Below are positions 59,440 to 64,000 of a stretch of 64,000 nucleotides of DNA, piece after piece. The DNA is from Azospirillum endophyticum. Its GTDB lineage: Bacteria > Pseudomonadota > Alphaproteobacteria > Azospirillales > Azospirillaceae. Position numbers and translations under genes: made by a program. The notes under the pieces are model-generated. The model was not told where the DNA came from. It was given only the letters and a program-made list of their open reading frames with translations, and did no database searches. The DNA is taken from positions 62,001 to 126,000 of the forward strand of contig NZ_JAENHM010000073.1 in the NCBI RefSeq assembly GCF_016595245.1. Reading direction: 5' to 3'. The stretch's first letter is position 1, and every line of letters starts with the position of its first letter.

Positions 59440-60624
59440 ATGTCCAACGCGATCCTTGTCATCAATGCCGGCTCCTCCAGCCTGAAATTCTCGGTCTTCC
59501 GGGATCATGGCGGCGGGGATCCGGTGGTCACCATCAACGGCCAGATCTCGGGCATCGGTACCCAGCCGGTGTTCGAAGCCAAGGACGCCCAGCGCCGCCC
59601 GCTCTCCGAAAAGAGCTGGGGAGCGGGCGAGGCCAGCGACCGCACGGCGCTGCTGTCCTATTTGCTCGACTGGATCGAGGAGCGGCTGGAGGGGGCGACG
59701 CTGATCGCCGCCGGCCATCGGGTGGTGCATGGCGGCGTCCGCCACGCCGCTCCTGTGCTGCTGACCTCCGGCCTGATGGATGAGCTGGACGGCCTGGTGC
59801 CGTTGGCGCCGCTGCATCAGCCGCACAACCTCGCCGCCATCCGGGCGCTGGCCGAGGCGCATCCGGAACTGCCCCAGGTCGCCTGCTTCGACACCGCCTT
59901 CCACCGCAACCAGCCCTGGCAGGCGCAGACCTTCGCCATTCCACGGGAGCTGACCGAAGAGGGCGTGCGCCGCTACGGCTTCCATGGCTTGTCCTATGAG
60001 TATATCGCCCGCCGCCTGCCGGAAATCGCACCGGAACTGGGCGACTCGCGGGTGGTCGTCGCCCATCTCGGCAGCGGCGCCAGCATGTGCGCCATCCATG
60101 GCGGGCGCAGCATCGACAGCACCATGGGCTTTACCGCGCTCGACGGCCTGCCGATGGGCACCCGCTGCGGCGCCATCGACCCCGGCGTGCTGATCTATCT
60201 GATGCGCAAGGGCATGGACGCCGGCGCCATCGAGAAGCTGCTCTACAACAAGTCCGGGCTGCTGGGCGTGTCGGGCATCTCCAACGACATGCGCGCCCTG
60301 CTGGACAGCGGCGACCCGCATGCCCAGGAGGCGGTGGAGCTGTTCTGCTTCCGCATCGCCAAGGAGACCGGCGCGCTCGCCGCCTCGATGGGCGGGGTGG
60401 ATGCCCTGGTCTTCACCGCCGGCATCGGCGAACGCTCCGCCCCGGTGCGGGCGCGGGTCGGCGACAAGCTGGCCTGGATGGGCGTCGCGATCGACGCAGC
60501 CGCCAACGAGGCGAATGCCGGGAAGATCTCCACCGACGGCAGCCGCCTGCCGGTCTATGTCATCCCGACCGACGAGGAACGGATGATCGCGCTGCACACG
60601 CGGAAGGTGCTGACGGGGCGGTGA
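59440..60624 (+). CDS. ackA: Acetate/propionate kinase
   Basis: 394 aa. Converts acyl phosphate and ADP into acid and ATP. All family motifs are present: NAGSSSLKFS (7-16), HRVVHGG, DTAFH, YGFHGLSYEY, GLPMGTRCGAIDPG and FTAGIGERSA. It is coupled to the MaoC-Pta fusion. Together they can recover ATP from acyl-CoA or activate acids. The ATG at 59440 follows GAAGGGA. Confidence 0.95.
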   Translation: MSNAILVINAGSSSLKFSVFRDHGGGDPVVTINGQISGIGTQPVFEAKDAQRRPLSEKSWGAGEASDRTALLSYLLDWIEERLEGATLIAAGHRVVHGGVRHAAPVLLTSGLMDELDGLVPLAPLHQPHNLAAIRALAEAHPELPQVACFDTAFHRNQPWQAQTFAIPRELTEEGVRRYGFHGLSYEYIARRLPEIAPELGDSRVVVAHLGSGASMCAIHGGRSIDSTMGFTALDGLPMGTRCGAIDPGVLIYLMRKGMDAGAIEKLLYNKSGLLGVSGISNDMRALLDSGDPHAQEAVELFCFRIAKETGALAASMGGVDALVFTAGIGERSAPVRARVGDKLAWMGVAIDAAANEANAGKISTDGSRLPVYVIPTDEERMIALHTRKVLTGR

Positions 60625-60729
60625 GTGGTTTGAGGGTGTCGGTTGACGATGCCCCCACATCACGCTGGAGCCTGTCCCCCGTTCGGTGCTAGCTCACCCC
60701 CGGTACTTCCAGTTACGTCCGGGGAACCC

Positions 60730-61620
60730 GTGGTCCGGCCCTATCTGCCGCTGAACGCCTTGCGCGCCTTCGAAGCGTCGGCACGGCATCTCAGCTTCAC
60801 CCGTGCCGCCATCGAGCTGTGCGTGACCCAGGCCGCCGTCAGCCACCAAGTCAAGCTGCTGGAGGAGCGGCTGGGCGCCAGCCTGTTCCATCGCCTGCCG
60901 CGCGGCCTTGCCCTGACCGACGAGGGGAGGGCGCTGCTGCCGACGCTGGAGGAGGCGTTCGACCGCATCGGCGGGCTGCTCGACCAGTTCGAGGGCGGAC
61001 GGTTCCGCGAGGTGCTGACGGTCGGTGCCGTCGGTACCTTCGCCGTCGGCTGGCTGCTGCCGCGGCTGGCTCGCTTCCGCGAGGTCCATCCCTTCGTCGA
61101 CCTGCGCCTGTCCACCAACAACAACCGCGTCGACATCGCGGCGGAGGGGCTGGACTACGCCATCCGGTTCGGCGACGGTGCCTGGCACGGTACCGATGCC
61201 GTTCCCCTGTTCGATGCGCCGCTGTCGGTGCTGTGCGCGCCGGAAATCGCCCGCCGCCTGAACGAACCGGCCGATGTCGGGCGTGAGACCCTGCTGCGCT
61301 CCTACCGGTCGGACGAATGGCCGGGCTGGTTCGCCGCCGCCGGGATGGAGCCACCGGCCATGCCGCCGGTCAAGGGGCCGGTCTTCGACTCCTCGTCCCT
61401 GATGGTTGAGGCGGCGATCCAGGGAGCCGGGGTGGCGCTGGCCCCGGTGGCGATGTTCCGCCGGCCGCTGGCGGTCGGGCTGATCGAGCAGCCCTTCGCC
61501 GTCACCGTGTGCAAGGGCGCCTATTGGTTGACGGCGCTGAAGTCGCGGCCGGAAACGCCGACCATGCGCGCCTTCCGCGACTGGCTGTTCGCCATGGTCG
61601 CGGAAGACGGCACGGACTGA
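60730..61620 (+). CDS. LysR-family regulator of the AmpR/GcvA group
   Basis: 296 aa. The N-terminal helix-turn-helix (LSFTRAAIELCVTQAAVSHQVKLLEERLG) and effector domain with LLPRLARFREVHPFVDLRLSTNNNRVDIA and IRFGDGAWHGTDAVPLF are strikingly like AmpR, the regulator of chromosomal beta-lactamase, which senses muropeptides. However, AmpR normally lies divergent from ampC, and here the upstream gene is ackA on the same strand and no beta-lactamase is present. It may control a distant target or belong to a sister group. A GTG at 60730 with GGGGAA is the likely start. Confidence 0.85.
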   Translation: MVRPYLPLNALRAFEASARHLSFTRAAIELCVTQAAVSHQVKLLEERLGASLFHRLPRGLALTDEGRALLPTLEEAFDRIGGLLDQFEGGRFREVLTVGAVGTFAVGWLLPRLARFREVHPFVDLRLSTNNNRVDIAAEGLDYAIRFGDGAWHGTDAVPLFDAPLSVLCAPEIARRLNEPADVGRETLLRSYRSDEWPGWFAAAGMEPPAMPPVKGPVFDSSSLMVEAAIQGAGVALAPVAMFRRPLAVGLIEQPFAVTVCKGAYWLTALKSRPETPTMRAFRDWLFAMVAEDGTD

Positions 61621-61624
61621 GCGA

Positions 61625-61876
61625 TCAGGACAGAGTGACGCGGCGCGGCGCCTGCTGCCGTTCCCGCTGCTGCCAGAAGCGCAGCCGCAACCGCGGCGCC
61701 ATGAACCAGGCGATGGGAGCGGCAAGGATGACGCTGAGGATGACCACGGTCGGCATCAGCGTCATCGCCTGTTCGGAAAAGCTGGGGATGCCCAGGACCA
61801 GGACGGTGCCGATGCCGAAGACCACACCCTGGATCATGCCGTAGATCAGGATGGCGAGGCGTAAACGGGTGGACAT
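61625..61876 (-). CDS. Small membrane protein, 83 aa
   Basis: Two hydrophobic segments (about 7-29 and 39-58) and a basic, Arg-rich C-terminus (LRLRFWQQRERQQAPRRV). No family recognised. It converges with the LysR gene, with 4 bp between their stops. The ATG at 61876 has a GGAGCAGCCCC region upstream. Confidence 0.65.
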   Translation of the reverse strand: MSTRLRLAILIYGMIQGVVFGIGTVLVLGIPSFSEQAMTLMPTVVILSVILAAPIAWFMAPRLRLRFWQQRERQQAPRRVTLS

Positions 61877-61948
61877 GGGGCTGCTCCGCTGAAGTGGATT
61901 GGTGCATAGACCATTTCCCTCTTCAACCGGGACGAAGCCGTATTGTTC

Positions 61949-61990
61949 CGAACGCCATCGGAGGGAGTCTGCTCCTCCCGATAGCGTTCG
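61949..61990. terminator. Long hairpin after pgi
   Basis: Imperfect inverted repeat with CGAACGC ends and ATCGGAGGGAG / CTCCTCCCGAT inner arms, 4-nt loop, few mismatches. It lies 38 bp past the pgi stop on the minus strand and has no T-tract. It may stabilise or end the pgi transcript. Confidence 0.5.
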
Positions 61991-62027
61991 TATACATACA
62001 ATTATTGGGCGTGACGCGAACTTGCCC

Positions 62028-63680
62028 TTACCGGTGCGCCCGCCACCATTCCATCAGCCCGGTGGTCGAGCTGTCATGGGCACCCTCGGCCGGGCCGCTC
62101 TCCATCTCCGGCAGGATGGTGTTGGCCAGCTGCTTGCCCAACTCCACGCCCCACTGGTCGAAGCTGTTGATGTCCCAGACGATGCCCTGGACGAAGACCT
62201 TGTGCTCGTACAGCGCGATCAGGGCGCCCAGCGTCGCCGGGGTCAGGATCTGCATCAGGATGGTGTTGGAAGGGCGATTGCCGGGGAAGACGCGGTGGGG
62301 GACCAGCGCCTCCACCTCGGCCGCCGGCTTGCCGGCCTTGGTCATCTCCGCCCGCACTTCGTCGGCGGTCTTGCCGCGCATCAGCGCCTCGGCCTGGGCG
62401 AAGACGTTGGACAGCAGGATGCGGTGATGGGCGCCGGCCTCCGCCCCGATCGGGTTGTGGGTGGTCGCCGCCGCGACGAAGTCGCAGGGGATCAGCGAGG
62501 TGCCCTGGTGGATCAGCTGGTAGAAGGCATGCTGGCCGTTGGTGCCGGGCTCGCCGAACAACACCGGGCCGGTCTGGTAATCCACCGGCTCGCCGCCGCG
62601 GGTCACCGACTTGCCGTTGCTCTCCATGTCCAGCTGCTGGAGATAGGCGGGGAAGCGGTGCAGATACTGGTCGTAGGGCAGCACCGCGTAGGAGGAGGCA
62701 TCCCAGAAATTGCGGTACCAGACGCCGAGCAAGGCCAGCAGCACCGGCATGTTGCGCTCGAGCGGGGCGGTGCGGAAATGCTCGTCCATCGCATGGGCGC
62801 CGGCCAGCAGCTCGGCGAAACGCTCCGGCCCGATGGCGATCATGATCGGCAGGCCGATGGCCGACCACAGCGAATAGCGGCCGCCGACCCAGTCCCAGAA
62901 GCCGAACATGTTGGCGGGGTCGATGCCGAACTTGCGCACCTCCGCCTCGTTGGTGGAGACGGCGACGAAATGCCTGGCGACATGCGCCTCGTCCTGCGCG
63001 GTCTCCAGGAACCAGCGGCGGGCGGAATGGGCGTTGGTCAGTGTCTCCTGCGTCGTGAAGGTCTTGGACGCGATGACGAACAGCGTCGTCTCCGGGTCCA
63101 GCCACTTCAACTGCTCGGCCAGATGGGTGCCGTCGACGTTGGAGACGAAATGGAGGGCGACATGGGCATGGGCGAAGGGCTTCAGCGCCTCGGTCGCCAT
63201 GACCGGGCCGAGGTCGGAGCCGCCGATCCCGATGTTCACCACGTCGGTGATCGGCTGGCCGGTATAGCCGCGCAAATCGCCGTCGCGCACCGACTTGGCG
63301 AAGGCATCCATCCGCCCCAGCACCGCGCGCACGTCCGGCATCACGTCGCGTCCGTCGACCGTGACGGCGCGGTCGGAGCGGTTGCGCAGCGCGGTGTGCA
63401 GGACCGCGCGCTTTTCGGTCAGGTTGATCGGCTCGCCGCCGAACATGCGGGCGCGGGCACCCTCGACATCCTGCTGGCGGGCAAGGTCGAGCAGCAAGCC
63501 GACCGTCTCCTGGGTGATGCGGTTCTTCGAATAGTCGAGGAACAGCCCCGTCGCCTCCATCGAGAAGGCTTTGAACCGGCCGGGATCGGCGGCGAACAGG
63601 TCACGCATGTGCGTGGCGGCCATATCCTGGCGGTGCTGGGCGAGAGCGGCCCAGGCGGAAGAACGGGTCAGCGCGGTCAT
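62028..63680 (-). CDS. pgi: Glucose-6-phosphate isomerase
   Basis: 550 aa, interconverts glucose-6-phosphate and fructose-6-phosphate. Signatures: VVNIGIGGSDLGPVMA, IASKTFTTQETLTNA (phosphate-binding SKTFTT), GEPGTNGQHAFYQLIHQG with the catalytic Glu and His and the C-terminal QWGVELGKQLA. The length matches the E. coli-type enzyme. The ATG at 63680 follows AAGGAG. Monocistronic by context. Confidence 0.96.
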   Translation of the reverse strand: MTALTRSSAWAALAQHRQDMAATHMRDLFAADPGRFKAFSMEATGLFLDYSKNRITQETVGLLLDLARQQDVEGARARMFGGEPINLTEKRAVLHTALRNRSDRAVTVDGRDVMPDVRAVLGRMDAFAKSVRDGDLRGYTGQPITDVVNIGIGGSDLGPVMATEALKPFAHAHVALHFVSNVDGTHLAEQLKWLDPETTLFVIASKTFTTQETLTNAHSARRWFLETAQDEAHVARHFVAVSTNEAEVRKFGIDPANMFGFWDWVGGRYSLWSAIGLPIMIAIGPERFAELLAGAHAMDEHFRTAPLERNMPVLLALLGVWYRNFWDASSYAVLPYDQYLHRFPAYLQQLDMESNGKSVTRGGEPVDYQTGPVLFGEPGTNGQHAFYQLIHQGTSLIPCDFVAAATTHNPIGAEAGAHHRILLSNVFAQAEALMRGKTADEVRAEMTKAGKPAAEVEALVPHRVFPGNRPSNTILMQILTPATLGALIALYEHKVFVQGIVWDINSFDQWGVELGKQLANTILPEMESGPAEGAHDSSTTGLMEWWRAHR

Positions 63681-63884
63681 GATGCTTTGGACTCCTTGAC
63701 GTCAGCGGTCCTTTGACGCGGCCCATCTGCGGGGCGTGGGGAGCCTAACACCGACCGCCGGTCACGGCCACGGGCCAAAACGCGGCGGTCGGCGCTGCTT
63801 ATCGGCCTATGCGGGGCGGCCAGGGGTGCAACCGGATGACGGCTCGATTGTTGTGGGTAAGAGATTTCTCATCGGGAGGACGCC

Positions 63885-64000
63885 ATGTCGGACAAGCCCA
63901 TCGCACCACCGCTGGAAGAGCGGGAGGAGCAGCGCGACCGCGACGATGCCGCGCGGCCGGATCAGGTCGGGATCATTCCCGGCAAGGTGCCGGGGAACCC
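63885..64000 (+). CDS. Truncated gene at window end, hypothetical
   Basis: The first 38 codons only: MSDKPIAPP..., highly charged (EEREEQRDRDD), followed by QVGIIPGKVPGN. The ATG at 63885 has a GGGAGGA site. Hydrophilic and probably disordered at this end. The rest is outside the window, so no function can be proposed. Confidence 0.5.
   Translation, partial: MSDKPIAPPLEEREEQRDRDDAARPDQVGIIPGKVPGN

Overview
The window is a GC-rich stretch of an alphaproteobacterial genome. The best guess is Azospirillum or a close nitrogen-fixing relative in Rhodospirillales. The evidence is a canonical nif maturation operon (iscA-nifU-nifS-nifV-cysE-nifW) behind a textbook sigma54/NifA control region, phasin genes of polyhydroxybutyrate metabolism, and many two-component and c-di-GMP proteins. 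The sigma54, SOS, Pho and EcfG-type motifs found also fit an alphaproteobacterium. No rRNA, tRNA, CRISPR array, transposase or phage gene was recognised.

Layout. 0-7.5 kb: an unknown small gene, a protein resembling eukaryotic RGS domains, then the nif operon on the minus strand and a divergent TPR-like gene. 7.6-12.1 kb: an old yellow enzyme with a divergent TetR regulator and paired operators, a RarD-type transporter, and a GNAT acyltransferase divergent from an NHLP-leader peptide gene, which is a candidate RiPP precursor. 12.1-20.5 kb: monothiol glutaredoxin and BolA, purB, a large membrane Cache-PAS-PAS-GGDEF-EAL protein, a YgjP-like metallopeptidase and a hybrid histidine kinase. 20.5-25.2 kb: ugpBAEC glycerol-3-phosphate uptake genes behind a possible Pho box, with a REP-like element between ugpB and ugpA. 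25.2-31.8 kb: an SDHAF4-like protein, htpX, a DHH phosphoesterase, an EamA transporter, a CobD/CbiB-like protein, an ankyrin protein and a possible stress protein. 31.8-41.1 kb: two divergent signalling units. The minus unit is a sensor kinase, a REC-kinase-REC-Hpt hybrid and a Tat-exported DUF1329 protein. The plus unit is a STAS antagonist, an ATP-binding anti-sigma-type kinase and a REC-PP2C phosphatase. A 119-bp element with 12-bp terminal inverted repeats lies between them. 41.1-48.4 kb: nadK, clpS-clpA, two phasins with shared promoter motifs, an Anbu-like proteasome-type protease and a lipoprotein. 48.7-57.5 kb: a SPOR-domain D,D-carboxypeptidase, a REC-Hpt protein, an SOS-box-controlled mmcB and three more histidine kinases. 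57.9-64 kb: MaoC-Pta and AckA, an AmpR-like regulator, a small membrane protein, pgi and a truncated gene at the edge.

The parts worth most attention are the NHLP-leader peptide beside a GNAT enzyme, the bacterial RGS-like protein next to the nif operon, the partner-switching module lacking a linked sigma factor beside a membrane phosphorelay, and the unlinked Anbu-like protease. All coordinates, motifs and family calls were read by eye from the sequence. No database search was run.
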